Notes: a model not told the origin generated them from the letters alone. Shown: positions 18,299 to 27,221, counted from the stretch's first letter. The stretch is DNA of 64,000 bases from JBAZZQ01 sp041658725 (GCA_041658725.1 JBAZZQ010000013.1:12470-76469); one strand, 5' to 3'. Program-made: numbers and translations.

Positions 18299-19037
18299 TA
18301 ATTTCTTCCCAATTGGCCCAATGATCCTTGATTAAAATCGGAAGGGCCTTGTTCAAAAACTTTTCTCCCAGCTCCAACGCCTTATCACCCTTCGGCGGCT
18401 CTGTGCTTCCAAAGGAGACCTCGACTTTGCTGAAATACGCGTACTTAATCCGAACATCCGCCTGATACACACGCACCTTGTCCCGAGTTTCCGTATAATG
18501 CCCGTTGACGAAGAAAAAATAAATCACCGTCTGATACACCGTGGGAATATTCCGTGTATTCTTAAAGGTTAGCACCCGCACAGGCAGCGTTTCGTTTTTC
18601 AACCCCAATCCGGGAATCCTGACCGACGTGTCATACGAACCCGCCGGATCGAACCCCCCACCGATATAACACACATCCGGAACATGCGGAACCTGATCGG
18701 GATCTCCCGTGTAGTAGGTGACAAACAAGCTCACCGTCTTCCCAAATTCATTCGGATTGTCGATGGCCGGATCCTCGAAACGCATCTGAAGATATTCGCT
18801 CGTCCCCAGAGCTTCTTCCACTTCCTTGCTGATCCTCTGCTTGTCCACCAGTCGATAAGGACGCATCTGCCCATCGTCGAATTGCTGCAGACTCTTTTTC
18901 AGTTCGAGCCGCTCCTTGCGAAAATGCAATTTCATATACTTTGCCGTCGCCTGAATGCTCATGGCGGAAATCAGCAGCACCAGTCCCGCGATCACAAATG
19001 ACCGATCCCTTAATGCCTCTTTTATCACTTTATTCAT
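18288..19037 (-). CDS. epsI: EpsI family exosortase-associated protein
   Basis: 249 residues from ATG at 19037. A signal-anchor helix (SFVIAGLVLLISAMSI) is followed by the DUF3485/EpsI domain with the Cys-containing motif HVPDVCYIGGGFDPAG. EpsI proteins sit next to or are fused to exosortases and are needed for exopolysaccharide; their biochemical role is not settled. I prefer this ATG to the longer frame starting at 19067 because it overlaps the exosortase gene by only eight bases, a typical translational coupling. The gene lies directly downstream of the exosortase in the EPS operon. Confidence 0.88.
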   Translation of the reverse strand: MNKVIKEALRDRSFVIAGLVLLISAMSIQATAKYMKLHFRKERLELKKSLQQFDDGQMRPYRLVDKQRISKEVEEALGTSEYLQMRFEDPAIDNPNEFGKTVSLFVTYYTGDPDQVPHVPDVCYIGGGFDPAGSYDTSVRIPGLGLKNETLPVRVLTFKNTRNIPTVYQTVIYFFFVNGHYTETRDKVRVYQADVRIKYAYFSKVEVSFGSTEPPKGDKALELGEKFLNKALPILIKDHWANWEEINKK

Positions 19038-19986
19038 GCATCGGCTCCTGAACCTCGACTTCCTCATACACCCGGTTCAATATCCCCGCGATCACCCAAT
19101 ACATAAAAAACGCCACCGGCAGCATCAGTAATCCCAGCGTCGTATGAAATCCTCCCTTGGCAAAGATTGGACTGACCAGAACATAAAGTAATCCCGTGAT
19201 GACCACCCGGGTAAAATTGCAGAATAACGCGATGGGAAGCGTCGAGACGACCAGGATAATCCGATGCCAGAACGGACGATCCGACAGGTACGCCATTGCC
19301 ACCCCCAACGCCAAAAAGGCCATCATCAACCGCATCCCCGCGCAGGCCTCGGCCACACTTAAATTGAACGATTGACCCTTATAGAACCCTTCGATGATCA
19401 CTCCGTTGGCCGTCACCTCCATCTGAGGAATCAAACCCAGCACCACCACCGACACCTGCGAAGCCCATATCCGCGGCTGCATCGTCAGCGATTCATACCA
19501 CCGAGCCGGAATCGGCATCGCGAAAAATAAAAACAAAATCGGTAGCCACGTGACGCGAATCACCCGCCATCCGCAGCAAAACAGCACCACCCCAAACAGC
19601 GTCATCAGCAAGGCGATTAATTTCGGATACCCCATCTTCAGCGGGTAAATGCTCACCAGAAACATCAAAATGGACAAAACCACCATCACCAGACCCACCC
19701 AGTTGAACCAATCAAATTGTCTCCCCGCCTTGTATAACTGTTCACGACGCTGATGAAGAAAATACAAACTGAACACCGGAATGATAAAACCGTGCGACCA
19801 GTTCGCATTGTTGATCCAGTTATCCACCATGTACCGCAGCTCACCCCAATACAACCACCCCAAAAGCACACCCAAAACGACGATCTTGACCCAACCCGCC
19901 GGACCGATTATCTGATCCCACGTCACCGTCTCTGACCGTATTCGACGACCTCGCCCCGCAGGCGATATTGACTTTTCTATTTCCAT
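19030..19986 (-). CDS. xrt: exosortase (PEP-CTERM sorting transpeptidase family)
   Basis: 318 residues, polytopic, with about eight membrane helices. The predicted catalytic triad is visible: Cys in VAEACAGMRLMMAF (about residue 215), Arg in CNFTRVVITGLL (about 260) and His in GGFHTTLGLLML (about 281). This matches the exosortase/archaeosortase family, which cleaves C-terminal PEP-CTERM-type signals at the inner membrane and is thought to join the protein to an envelope component. At least one target, the protein at 2016-2729, is in the window. A GTG at 19992 is an alternative start, but ATG at 19986 has better spacing from AGAAG. The exact exosortase class cannot be named by eye. Confidence 0.92.
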   Translation of the reverse strand: MEIEKSISPAGRGRRIRSETVTWDQIIGPAGWVKIVVLGVLLGWLYWGELRYMVDNWINNANWSHGFIIPVFSLYFLHQRREQLYKAGRQFDWFNWVGLVMVVLSILMFLVSIYPLKMGYPKLIALLMTLFGVVLFCCGWRVIRVTWLPILFLFFAMPIPARWYESLTMQPRIWASQVSVVVLGLIPQMEVTANGVIIEGFYKGQSFNLSVAEACAGMRLMMAFLALGVAMAYLSDRPFWHRIILVVSTLPIALFCNFTRVVITGLLYVLVSPIFAKGGFHTTLGLLMLPVAFFMYWVIAGILNRVYEEVEVQEPMHE

Positions 19987-19990
19987 AGAC

Positions 19991-20047
19991 ACTACTTCTT
20001 CTCTTTCTACTCGACTACTTGCCTACTAGACTACTCGTCTACTTCCT
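19991..20047 (-). repeat. intergenic TAG-rich repeat, copy 2
   Basis: Several ACTACTCG/CTAGACTAC-like units fill the whole spacer between the Wza-like gene and the exosortase gene. Same sequence family as 18255-18298, 57036-57076 and 59200-59235. Confidence 0.7.
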
Positions 20048-21592
20048 CTAAAATCCAAATCGCGTTTGTTGTTCCGCTCGCCTTCGATCAGTCGGATTCT
20101 GTTGCCCCGAAAACGAGTCGATATCCGCGAAGTTCCGATCATATACGAATCCAAATCCGTAGGTCAGCCGGAACGCGTTCCGCAGCACCGCCAGGAACGG
20201 CGTGACGGGATTAGTCCCGATATTAATAATATCGTCCGGCTTCAGTATTATATCCGCTTCCTTACCCGCGAAAACACGATCCATATTAATTGTTAAAACT
20301 TGTTCCTGGTTTCCTCCGATCCGACGGATCAATTCCGTCCGTGTCGGATCAGCTAGCGGTCCCAGCCCACCAGCCGCGGAAATCCCCTGACGAATCGTAA
20401 CTTCCCGGCCCGTTAAAGAAAAAACCCCAGGACGCAACACATTTCCCATTACGTAAAATTCACCCTGAGTCGGAGGAGGAACCCAAACCGTATCCCCATC
20501 GTGAATCACCACGTTATACCGCCTGTCACCCATTTGCAGCTTATCCAGAGGAATCGCAATCACCCTCTGACTGGGTATCCTGGCCGCAACATCTTCCCAT
20601 CCTTCTCCACTCGGACCTGTCGCCGGAGAAACAGGTTTTTCCTCCACCGGTTTGATCTCCGGCCCCCTCATTTTGGGGCGTTCAAGTAATTTGGGCGCAG
20701 TTGAAGGTTTAGCAGTCACCGGCACGGCGACTTCTTTCCTGGGATGTTCCACGGTTCGCCTTGCAGGAACAGGCGAAACACGAACCTCTTCCTTCGCTTC
20801 TTTTATAAATTTCCATTCCCCGTTCGCATAAACCCAATGTCCGCTTTCTTCTCCGCTCCCGACCCCGCCACTACCCACTGTGGCGAAATTAACCGGAACT
20901 TCTCCCTCGCTAATTTCGGATGTCATATTCGTCGTCGTGGTCGCCCTCTTGTTTCGGGAAGCTTCGATGTTCCGAAACACATAAACCATCTTGACCAGCG
21001 GCTGCTGAGGACCACCCACCGGGTTCACTCCTCCCGCCATCGCCAACGCATCCAGAACCCGAAAATTAGGACGCGGTATCATATCGCTCCGAGGATTTCC
21101 CACCGCCCCCAGAATGTTAAACGTCATATTCCGGGCCTCACGAACCAGAACCGTCACCTCCGGTTGGGCCAAAATCTGCGCCTCCTGAAGAACTTTCTCA
21201 ACATACTTTCCCAACTCCCGCGCCGATTTGCCAGATACCAAAACATCCTGCCGGATCTGCGGAATCGTAATGTATCCTTCCCACGATATCTGGCGCGTTT
21301 CCACCCACGGCTGACCGGGAACCATCAGTTCGAATATGCTAAGATCAATCAAATCGCCGGGAAGAAGAACATAATCCTTGTTTTCCACCTGCAAATCTTC
21401 CGCCGTCGGTTCCGTGGATTCAATTTCCGTCATTGGCTCGTCGGCCACACTTACGCTTCGACGTAAATCCTGTGTCACCGATTTACCGCGGAATCTGCCC
21501 ACCTGAGTCGGGTCCAGCAATCCATTTAACATGGCATTGCAGCCACCGCTCGCTACTATCGCTACCACTAATACCAGTTCCCTGATTCGCAC
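20048..21592 (-). CDS. Wza-like polysaccharide export lipoprotein (SLBB)
   Basis: 514 residues from GTG at 21592, chosen because AGGAG lies eight bases upstream and the resulting N-terminus is a compact lipoprotein signal (RIRELVLVVAIVASGGC). The polysaccharide export domain is seen as DYVLLPGDLIDLSIFE through ARNMTFNILGAVGNP, followed by an insert rich in Pro, Lys and Glu, then SLBB-type segments (FYVMGNVLRPGVFSL and GREVTIRQGISAAGGLG). It would form the outer-membrane channel for exopolysaccharide together with the Wzc-like protein. It is the first gene of the five-gene EPS/exosortase operon. The longer ATG frame from 21634 would bury the signal peptide. Confidence 0.88.
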   Translation of the reverse strand: MRIRELVLVVAIVASGGCNAMLNGLLDPTQVGRFRGKSVTQDLRRSVSVADEPMTEIESTEPTAEDLQVENKDYVLLPGDLIDLSIFELMVPGQPWVETRQISWEGYITIPQIRQDVLVSGKSARELGKYVEKVLQEAQILAQPEVTVLVREARNMTFNILGAVGNPRSDMIPRPNFRVLDALAMAGGVNPVGGPQQPLVKMVYVFRNIEASRNKRATTTTNMTSEISEGEVPVNFATVGSGGVGSGEESGHWVYANGEWKFIKEAKEEVRVSPVPARRTVEHPRKEVAVPVTAKPSTAPKLLERPKMRGPEIKPVEEKPVSPATGPSGEGWEDVAARIPSQRVIAIPLDKLQMGDRRYNVVIHDGDTVWVPPPTQGEFYVMGNVLRPGVFSLTGREVTIRQGISAAGGLGPLADPTRTELIRRIGGNQEQVLTINMDRVFAGKEADIILKPDDIINIGTNPVTPFLAVLRNAFRLTYGFGFVYDRNFADIDSFSGQQNPTDRRRAEQQTRFGF

Positions 21593-21656
21593 CGGCCGGT
21601 CTCCTATCTGAACTTGCCGCACATCATATAGCATTCAGCGCACAGCAAACATCAGA

Positions 21657-21682
21657 CAGCTTTCATCTTTTCTGAAGCTGTT
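21657..21682. repeat. ACAGC-type inverted repeat upstream of EPS operon
   Basis: ACAGCTT (21657-21663) and AAGCTGT (21676-21682) form a small hairpin within a longer imperfect palindrome of CAGCG/CGCTG words (about 21630-21692). Similar words recur at 56424-56455, inside the end of the gmhB frame. It may belong to the promoter region of the minus-strand EPS operon, but no clear -35/-10 pair was found. Confidence 0.5.
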
Positions 21683-21882
21683 CGCTGTATGCCGAACGAT
21701 TCCTTTTTATTATCGGCCTTAATTTTGATCGTTCTTGAATAATATTCACCCATACCGTCTTCACTTCATACGTCCATGACCCTTTTATCGGCCATTTTTT
21801 TAGGCGACCATTTAAATATATTTCCAGATTTACAAAAGGTTTGAGCCTCTTTTATACGAAAAACATAATATGGAGGTTCATT

Positions 21883-22578
21883 GTGAATAATGTTGTCATC
21901 ATTGGCGCTGGTGGACACGGCAGGGTTGTTCTTGATATCCTTCGCGCCGCCAATGCCTGTAACCCTGTGGGATTCCTCGATGCCAACCCCAGCCTCCACG
22001 GTTGCCAAATCGATGACCTCGAAGTGCTAGGGGACTTCTCTATTCTGGAAACCCTTAAATTTAAAGGCGTTACAGGCGCTATAGTCGCCATCGGCGATAA
22101 TGCCGTGCGAAGAAAATACGCCGAAATCATTTATTCGCTAAATTTAGATCTTATTAACGCAATCCATCCATCCGCCAATATCGCCGGCAATGCCATTATT
22201 GGCGAAAACGTCGTAATTGCCGCTGGTGTTTTAGTTTGCGCTCATTGCAAAATCGGAAACTCCGTCATTCTCAACACAGGATGCATTATCGACCATGAAT
22301 CCATCGTCGCCAATAGTGCGCATATCTGCCCAGGTGCCAAACTCGCGGGAAGGGTCATCATTGATAGTGGCGCCTTTGTCGGAATCGGCGCCACGATCAT
22401 CCAGAATGTGCGTATCGGAACCGACTCCATCGTCGGTGCTGGAGCGGTTGTTATCAACGATATCCCTCCATGCGTAACTGTGGTTGGCGTCCCCGCCAAA
22501 ATCCTTAAAACTTACAAAAAAGAACCCGTCAGATTCCCTCCAAATTTTCTCGAGCCGACTCTGGTAGAGACACATTGA
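21883..22578 (+). CDS. NeuD/PglD-type sugar O-acyltransferase
   Basis: 231 residues from GTG at 21883, which follows GGAGG by six bases. The N-terminal nucleotide-binding fold begins NNVVIIGAGGHGRVVLDIL, the standard PglD/NeuD N-terminus. The C-terminal half is a left-handed beta-helix of hexapeptide repeats (NAIIGENVVIAAGVLV, AHICPGAKLAGRVII, IGTDSIVGAGAVV). Enzymes of this family acetylate UDP-linked amino sugars or sialic acid precursors using acetyl-CoA. It stands next to the EPS locus and upstream of a nucleotide-sugar epimerase, so modification of surface polysaccharide sugars is the likely role. A copy of a dispersed repeat follows six bases after its stop. Confidence 0.9.
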   Translation: MNNVVIIGAGGHGRVVLDILRAANACNPVGFLDANPSLHGCQIDDLEVLGDFSILETLKFKGVTGAIVAIGDNAVRRKYAEIIYSLNLDLINAIHPSANIAGNAIIGENVVIAAGVLVCAHCKIGNSVILNTGCIIDHESIVANSAHICPGAKLAGRVIIDSGAFVGIGATIIQNVRIGTDSIVGAGAVVINDIPPCVTVVGVPAKILKTYKKEPVRFPPNFLEPTLVETH

Positions 22579-22583
22579 TCACC

Positions 22584-22617
22584 GCTTCTTTAAGAGGCAC
22601 GACCGTAAGGGAGTGTT
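22584..22617 (+). repeat. dispersed 34-base repeat, copy 1
   Basis: Contains AAGAGGCACGACCGTAAGGG and matches the copy at 50005-50038 at all 34 positions. Further copies at 56052-56084 and, inside a gene, 62112-62135. It lies six bases after the stop of the acyltransferase gene. Confidence 0.9.
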
Positions 22618-22693
22618 TAATTCCTTCAAATTTTCTTGAAAACCCTCGCGATAAAGTTACCATATAACAGTTTAGAATGTGAAGGTTTATGAT

Positions 22694-23791
22694 ATGAAAA
22701 GATCGGACCGTGACGAAACGTCGGAAGACAAAGAAAAAAAACCGGCCAAACCAAAACGCCGAAAACGCCTTTTTTTAATTTCCATCGGGTCTATTGGCCT
22801 CTTGATTGCGATCTTGTATATGATCCCCGTGAATTTTTATGTCGGCGGGTACGGTAATATCCTCTCGGCCAACGACGCCGTCCTCCGGGCCGGGTCCAAG
22901 GGACCCGTCCGGGCCATCCTCGTCCAATCCGGAGATCGCGTCAAACAAGACCAGGTCATCATCGAACTGGAAGACGACGTAGAGCTTGCCGAAGTCGACC
23001 GCTGCCGACAGGAACTGAACCAATCACGAACCGAACTCCAATTCCTCATCGAAACCGCCGCCATCGAAAAACAAAAAGACCAGTTCGAACGCGATATCGC
23101 CAAAATCAAATATGACGACTCCCAAGCCGAGTTCGTTCGCGTCAAAGGACTCCGCTCCTCGGCCGCCACCAGCGACCTGGAGCTGCGAATGGCCACCGCC
23201 AAACGAGATATGGACCTCGTCGACTTCCACGCGAAATCCATCGACAAACACAAAGTCCGGCTCGCACAGGTCGATGTGCAAAAACGAAAAATCGCCACCC
23301 TCGAAGCCCAACTCGCCGGCGCCAAACGCGTCCTCGCCCGACGAAAAATCTACGCGCCCATGGCCGGCGTCCTTGTCATGCACACCCTCTCCCTCGGACA
23401 GATCGTCGACGCCAACGAAGTCCTGGGCCAAATTTTCGACGATCTCTATTATCAGGTCGTCGCCAATATCCCCGAACAGTTTGCCTGCTACCTCAAGGAA
23501 AACCAACCCGTCCGCGTCGAACTCAGCGCCTACCCCCACTGGCTCTTCGATTATTTCTACGGAAAAACCTATTGGGTCTCCCCGGTCGTAAATCCCCAAG
23601 CCAGCGGCGACGGAACGGTCCTGATCAAAGCCAAAATCGAAACCACCGTCCCCCACACTATCCTCAAAGCCGGCATGGCAGGGAAAATCTCCGTCCAAGC
23701 CGGAAAAACCGCCCTCCTCTGGCGAATCCTCGGTTTCCGAACCTACGACGACAAATTCGCCCCCACCACCCAACCGGCAAAAAAAATATGA
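22694..23791 (+). CDS. HlyD-family membrane fusion protein
   Basis: 365 residues. A basic cytoplasmic tail (KPKRRKR) precedes one membrane helix (LFLISIGSIGLLIAILYMI). A split biotinyl-lipoyl domain follows (GPVRAILVQSGDRVKQDQVI and later ARRKIYAPMAGVLVMH), interrupted by a coiled coil of about 130 residues, then a beta-barrel (ANIPEQFACYLKENQPVRVEL). This is the arrangement of periplasmic adaptor proteins of efflux and type I secretion systems. No inner-membrane pump or outer-membrane factor is adjacent, so its partner is unknown. I prefer ATG 22694 (AAGG upstream) to GTG 22679, which would add five residues. Confidence 0.85.
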   Translation: MKRSDRDETSEDKEKKPAKPKRRKRLFLISIGSIGLLIAILYMIPVNFYVGGYGNILSANDAVLRAGSKGPVRAILVQSGDRVKQDQVIIELEDDVELAEVDRCRQELNQSRTELQFLIETAAIEKQKDQFERDIAKIKYDDSQAEFVRVKGLRSSAATSDLELRMATAKRDMDLVDFHAKSIDKHKVRLAQVDVQKRKIATLEAQLAGAKRVLARRKIYAPMAGVLVMHTLSLGQIVDANEVLGQIFDDLYYQVVANIPEQFACYLKENQPVRVELSAYPHWLFDYFYGKTYWVSPVVNPQASGDGTVLIKAKIETTVPHTILKAGMAGKISVQAGKTALLWRILGFRTYDDKFAPTTQPAKKI

Positions 23792-23957
23792 TCAAATTGA
23801 ACGACTGATTACAGAAGGTGCGGTCGGATGTGCGTGGCGAAATGAATGAACAGTTTCCGATTCCCAGACAACTCCCACACGTCCTTGCGAGCATCTACCG
23901 CAAAACAGCGATCGCGGCAACGCCGTGGTATCCGTTTTGAAATTCCGCATTTGAATC

Positions 23958-23986
23958 TTGACAAACATGCCCTGGGATGATATACT
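23958..23986 (+). promoter_or_regulatory. sigma70-type promoter for epimerase gene
   Basis: TTGACA (23958-23963), 17 bases, TATACT (23981-23986). The coding sequence starts at 24039, so the leader is about 46 bases. Confidence 0.6.
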
Positions 23987-24038
23987 CGATTGTTCAATAG
24001 CTTGATAGGCGTAATTTTCTTTAAAGTGGGGATATGAT

Positions 24039-25220
24039 ATGATAAATTTGAAGGATCGAATCGATTCACATCATAGTCCGGCCAAAGCCGATTGCGAGAC
24101 CGCTCTTCTCCAGAAAAATCATCCGGTTTCCACACGGGAACAATTTATTCTCATTACCGGCGGCTGTGGTTTTTTCGGGGCCAACTTGGCGGATCGGCTC
24201 TTGCGGATGCGGCAAAACGTGCTTGTTTTCGACAATCTTTCAAGACCCGCAAGTGCATCCAACGGTCGGCGGCTAAAGAAACTCCACGGCGAGCGGGTAC
24301 ATATCCGCGTCGAAGATATTCGCGACCGCACGGCACTTCGCCAAGCCGTCCGCTCTGCCAGACAGGTATTTCACTTGGCCGGACAGTCATCCGTGACCGC
24401 CAGTCTGACAAATATCCGGTCCGACTTTGAAAATAACGTAGTCGGAACGTTGAATCTGCTTGAAGAATTATATGCCCTTACAAATCCGCCTCCGCTGGTA
24501 GTTGCTTCCAGCAGTAATGTATATGCCCCCCTTGAAGATGGGGATTTAACAGTCAATGGCAACCGTTATGAACCGGTCGATACAAGTCCGTGCCATCGGG
24601 GTGTCAGCGAAAACCACCCATTGAATTTTCACACCCCATTTGGGTGTTCCAAAGGTTCCGCCGATCAATATGTAATGGATTTCGCCCGAACCTTCGGCCT
24701 GCGGAACGTAGTGCTGCGCCTAAGTGACGTTTATGGTCCGCATCAACTCGAAATGGACGACCTCGGCTGGGTGGCCCATTTTTTGATTTCCACAATTGAA
24801 GATCAGCCAATTGTTGTCTATGGGGACGGTCGACAAGTGCGGGACATTCTATTTATTGATGATTTGGTAGACGCGTTATTGCTTGCCCAGTCAAACATAG
24901 AACAACTCGCCGGCCAGGCGGTGAACATCGGCGGCGGGCCGGACAATTCGATCAGCCAGCTCGAAATGATCGAGTTGATTGAACAACTCGCTGGTAAAAA
25001 ATCCCTGGTCTGCTATGATCAGAATCGATTAGGGGACCAGCGGTATTATGTCTCGGATAATGGAAAATTTGGCTCCGCAACAGGCTGGCGGCCGAAAGTC
25101 GATGTCCATCAAGGGGTGGAAAGACTTTACCGCTGGCTGACCGGAACCCGAAAACCATTGGTGAGCTTCTACCGATTAATAAAAAGAAAATCGGAGAACC
25201 GGTGCCAAGTGGTTTTATAA
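24039..25220 (+). CDS. NAD-dependent epimerase, CDP-tyvelose 2-epimerase-like, Tyr to Phe in active site
   Basis: 393 residues of the extended SDR family. The NAD site is ITGGCGFFGANLAD near residue 38. The segment DLGWVAHFLIS and the block GCSKGSADQYVMDFAR match CDP-paratose/tyvelose 2-epimerases closely. In that block the catalytic Tyr of YxxxK is replaced: the codon before GCSK is TTT (Phe), giving PFGCSK instead of PYGCSK. The Lys is kept. It may therefore be inactive or use a different mechanism, or the Phe may be a sequencing or assembly error. There is an N-terminal extension of about 35 residues before the Rossmann fold. A strong promoter precedes it. Sugar-nucleotide synthesis for surface polysaccharide is inferred from family and neighbourhood. 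Confidence 0.85.
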   Translation: MINLKDRIDSHHSPAKADCETALLQKNHPVSTREQFILITGGCGFFGANLADRLLRMRQNVLVFDNLSRPASASNGRRLKKLHGERVHIRVEDIRDRTALRQAVRSARQVFHLAGQSSVTASLTNIRSDFENNVVGTLNLLEELYALTNPPPLVVASSSNVYAPLEDGDLTVNGNRYEPVDTSPCHRGVSENHPLNFHTPFGCSKGSADQYVMDFARTFGLRNVVLRLSDVYGPHQLEMDDLGWVAHFLISTIEDQPIVVYGDGRQVRDILFIDDLVDALLLAQSNIEQLAGQAVNIGGGPDNSISQLEMIELIEQLAGKKSLVCYDQNRLGDQRYYVSDNGKFGSATGWRPKVDVHQGVERLYRWLTGTRKPLVSFYRLIKRKSENRCQVVL

Positions 25221-25234
25221 CCTCAGAAAATCAT

Positions 25235-25252
25235 CCCCGATTACCATCGGGG
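25235..25252 (+). terminator. hairpin after epimerase gene
   Basis: CCCCGAT (25235-25241), loop TACC, ATCGGGG (25246-25252), starting 14 bases after the stop. No run of T follows, so it is a stem-loop that may end or protect the transcript rather than a classic intrinsic terminator. Confidence 0.45.
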
Positions 25253-25284
25253 GCAAGTACGGTATTTCGCAAATAGGGGTGTAA

Positions 25285-25302
25285 TACCAACTTCGGTTGG
25301 TA
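25285..25302 (+). terminator. UUCG-tetraloop hairpin upstream of pgk
   Basis: TACCAAC, loop TTCG, GTTGGTA: seven base pairs closed by the very stable UUCG tetraloop, followed by AGCATTTTC. It lies between the epimerase gene and pgk. Confidence 0.5.
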
Positions 25303-25444
25303 GCATTTTCGCGGCCATGTCTTGATCACACCAGGGCCGCCGCCTCGACATGACCTAAACGGTTGCTCCATTTCCAACTAAAACATGTTGATTTAAAACA
25401 GGCCTTTCATTATTCTATATCCGTCAATAAGGAGATAAAAAAAC

Positions 25445-26626
25445 ATGGCGAAAAAAACAGTGGCGAATATTGATCCGAAAGGCAAACGAGTTCTGATGCG
25501 GGTGGATTTCAACGTCCCGATCAAGGACGGTAAGGTTGGCGATGACAAACGTATCGTCGAAGCTATGCCGACGATTAAAAATATTATCGAACGCGGCGGG
25601 AAACTCATTTTGATGAGTCATCTTGGCCGGCCCAAGGGAAAGTCGCCGGAATTCTCTATGAAACCGACGGCCGACCGGTTGGGCGAACTGCTCGGCAAAA
25701 CCGTCAAATTCGTCGATGACTGCATCGGCGATAAAGTCAAACAATCCGTCGATAGTCTGAAGGACGGCGAGGTTCTTGTCCTCGAAAACGCGCGATTCTA
25801 CAAGGAAGAAGAGGCCAACGAGGAAAATTTCGCCAAACAATTGGCCGCCTTCGGCGATATTTACGTCAACGACGCCTTCGGCACCGCCCATCGTTGCCAT
25901 GCCTCGACCTTCGGGTCAGCCAAATTCATCAAAGGTCCTAAGGTCATCGGATTTTTGATCGCCAAGGAATTAAAATACCTGGGTGACGCCCTGGATAAAC
26001 CAGTCCGGCCCTTCATCGCCGTGCTCGGCGGGGCGAAGGTCGGCGATAAAATCGAAGTGATCCACCATCTGCTGTCGAAAGTGGACAAATTGCTCATCGG
26101 CGGAGCGATGGCGTATACGTTCTTCAAGTCCCAGGGCAAATCCATCGGTCAATCGCTGGTGGAAAATGATAAGCTCGACTTGGCCAGGGAATTGATGAAG
26201 TTCGGCGGAGAAAAACTGGTTCTGCCGATAGATACAGTTTGCGGCAAGGAATTCAAGGAAGGCACGGAAACAAAAGTTTTCGAAGGCCAGATTCCCGACG
26301 GTTGGCAGGGATTGGACATCGGCCCAAAGTCGGTTGAGATGTTCAAGAAGATTATTTCCTCAGCCAAAACGATCGTCTGGAACGGTCCGGTCGGCGCGTT
26401 TGAAATCAAACCCTTCAACACCGGAACCAACGCCATCGCCCAAGCCATCGCCGAAGCGACCGGCAAAGGCGCCATCAGCATCATCGGCGGCGGCGACAGC
26501 GCTTCCGCCATCAAAAAAGCCGGTTTGGCGAAATCCATGACCCATATCTCGACCGGTGGCGGAGCAAGTCTGGAATTCATGGAAGGAAAAGGCTTCGAAA
26601 CTCTGGATATCCTGGACAACGCCTGA
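25445..26626 (+). CDS. pgk: phosphoglycerate kinase
   Basis: 393 residues, the usual bacterial length. It transfers phosphate from 1,3-bisphosphoglycerate to ADP in glycolysis. Visible signatures are RVDFNVPIKDG (N-terminal substrate site), SHLGRPKG, the hinge GGAKVGDKIEVI, GPVGAFE and GGGDSASAI at the nucleotide site. The start is supported by AAGGAG before ATG. It stands alone as a housekeeping gene, flanked by an upstream hairpin-rich spacer and a convergent lipoprotein gene 13 bases away. Confidence 0.98.
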   Translation: MAKKTVANIDPKGKRVLMRVDFNVPIKDGKVGDDKRIVEAMPTIKNIIERGGKLILMSHLGRPKGKSPEFSMKPTADRLGELLGKTVKFVDDCIGDKVKQSVDSLKDGEVLVLENARFYKEEEANEENFAKQLAAFGDIYVNDAFGTAHRCHASTFGSAKFIKGPKVIGFLIAKELKYLGDALDKPVRPFIAVLGGAKVGDKIEVIHHLLSKVDKLLIGGAMAYTFFKSQGKSIGQSLVENDKLDLARELMKFGGEKLVLPIDTVCGKEFKEGTETKVFEGQIPDGWQGLDIGPKSVEMFKKIISSAKTIVWNGPVGAFEIKPFNTGTNAIAQAIAEATGKGAISIIGGGDSASAIKKAGLAKSMTHISTGGGASLEFMEGKGFETLDILDNA

Positions 26627-26639
26627 GCGGTTTTACAAC

Positions 26640-27221
26640 TTACGGAACGGGATCAATCGTTAAAGGCGGATTGGGCTGATAGTCCTTGCCCAGTGCTGTT
26701 CCGGGCAATTGAACGTCCCAGCGAGTGGAGTTCAGAACCCATTGAGTATAGGTATCGCTGTTCGGGCCTGGAATGGCTACATAAACGTCTTTGTAAGGAT
26801 AGTTCGGCGAGCGGGTTTCAACAAAGCTCACGACGCCTTCCGCTTCCGTACCGATTAGTTCCGCGACCACGTAACTGCTTCCACCGGCCAAATCCCGCTC
26901 GACCGGCAATAAATTTTTTTGCACGAAACCATACGGTCCTTGTTTTTTTATCCACACCTCCCAGCGGTCAAACGTTTGGACGTCGGGAGCTTTTACCGCC
27001 AGCCACGTATGGGTAAACAAAGCTCCCACCACCGGAAGTGGAGCGGCGTATACTCGCGCGACAGCTTGGCCATTCGATGCCAGTGAGGTCAGGGGTTCAA
27101 AACCGCTCTGGTCGGGCTTCCATAAATCGCTGAAACCACACCCGGACAGAAACGCGATCAGCACGGGAAAAAAAATAATTCGCCTAAAATAACTCCCACG
27201 TATATGGATCGAAAAAAACAT
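26640..27221 (-). CDS. DUF3750-like lipoprotein
   Basis: 193 residues from ATG at 27221, preceded by GGGAG at four bases. The signal peptide ends FLSGCG, a lipobox. The body shows features of the DUF3750 family: FTHTWLAVKAPD near the middle, the segment GPNSDTYTQWVLN and near the end LPGTALGKDYQ. The conserved His and Asn-Ser-Asp would fit a papain-like or transpeptidase-like fold, but this is not established. The longer frame to 27446 adds 75 residues that ignore the signal peptide. It is divergent from the SH3 protein gene and convergent with pgk. Confidence 0.75.
   Translation of the reverse strand: MFFSIHIRGSYFRRIIFFPVLIAFLSGCGFSDLWKPDQSGFEPLTSLASNGQAVARVYAAPLPVVGALFTHTWLAVKAPDVQTFDRWEVWIKKQGPYGFVQKNLLPVERDLAGGSSYVVAELIGTEAEGVVSFVETRSPNYPYKDVYVAIPGPNSDTYTQWVLNSTRWDVQLPGTALGKDYQPNPPLTIDPVP

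Noticed and set aside
23024..23773. Gly/Asp-rich minus-strand ORF opposite the HlyD-family gene
   Set aside because: Composition is the mirror of the plus-strand coding bias; the plus frame has all domains of a membrane fusion protein.
23810..23940. Possible degenerate copy of the GTCATTGCGAG element (TCCTTGCGAGC)
   Set aside because: Only the first ten bases are similar and no matching right end was found.
24052..24068. GAATCGATTC palindrome as a further operator site
   Set aside because: It lies inside the coding sequence of the epimerase and lacks the flanking symmetry of the 9719-9736 palindrome.
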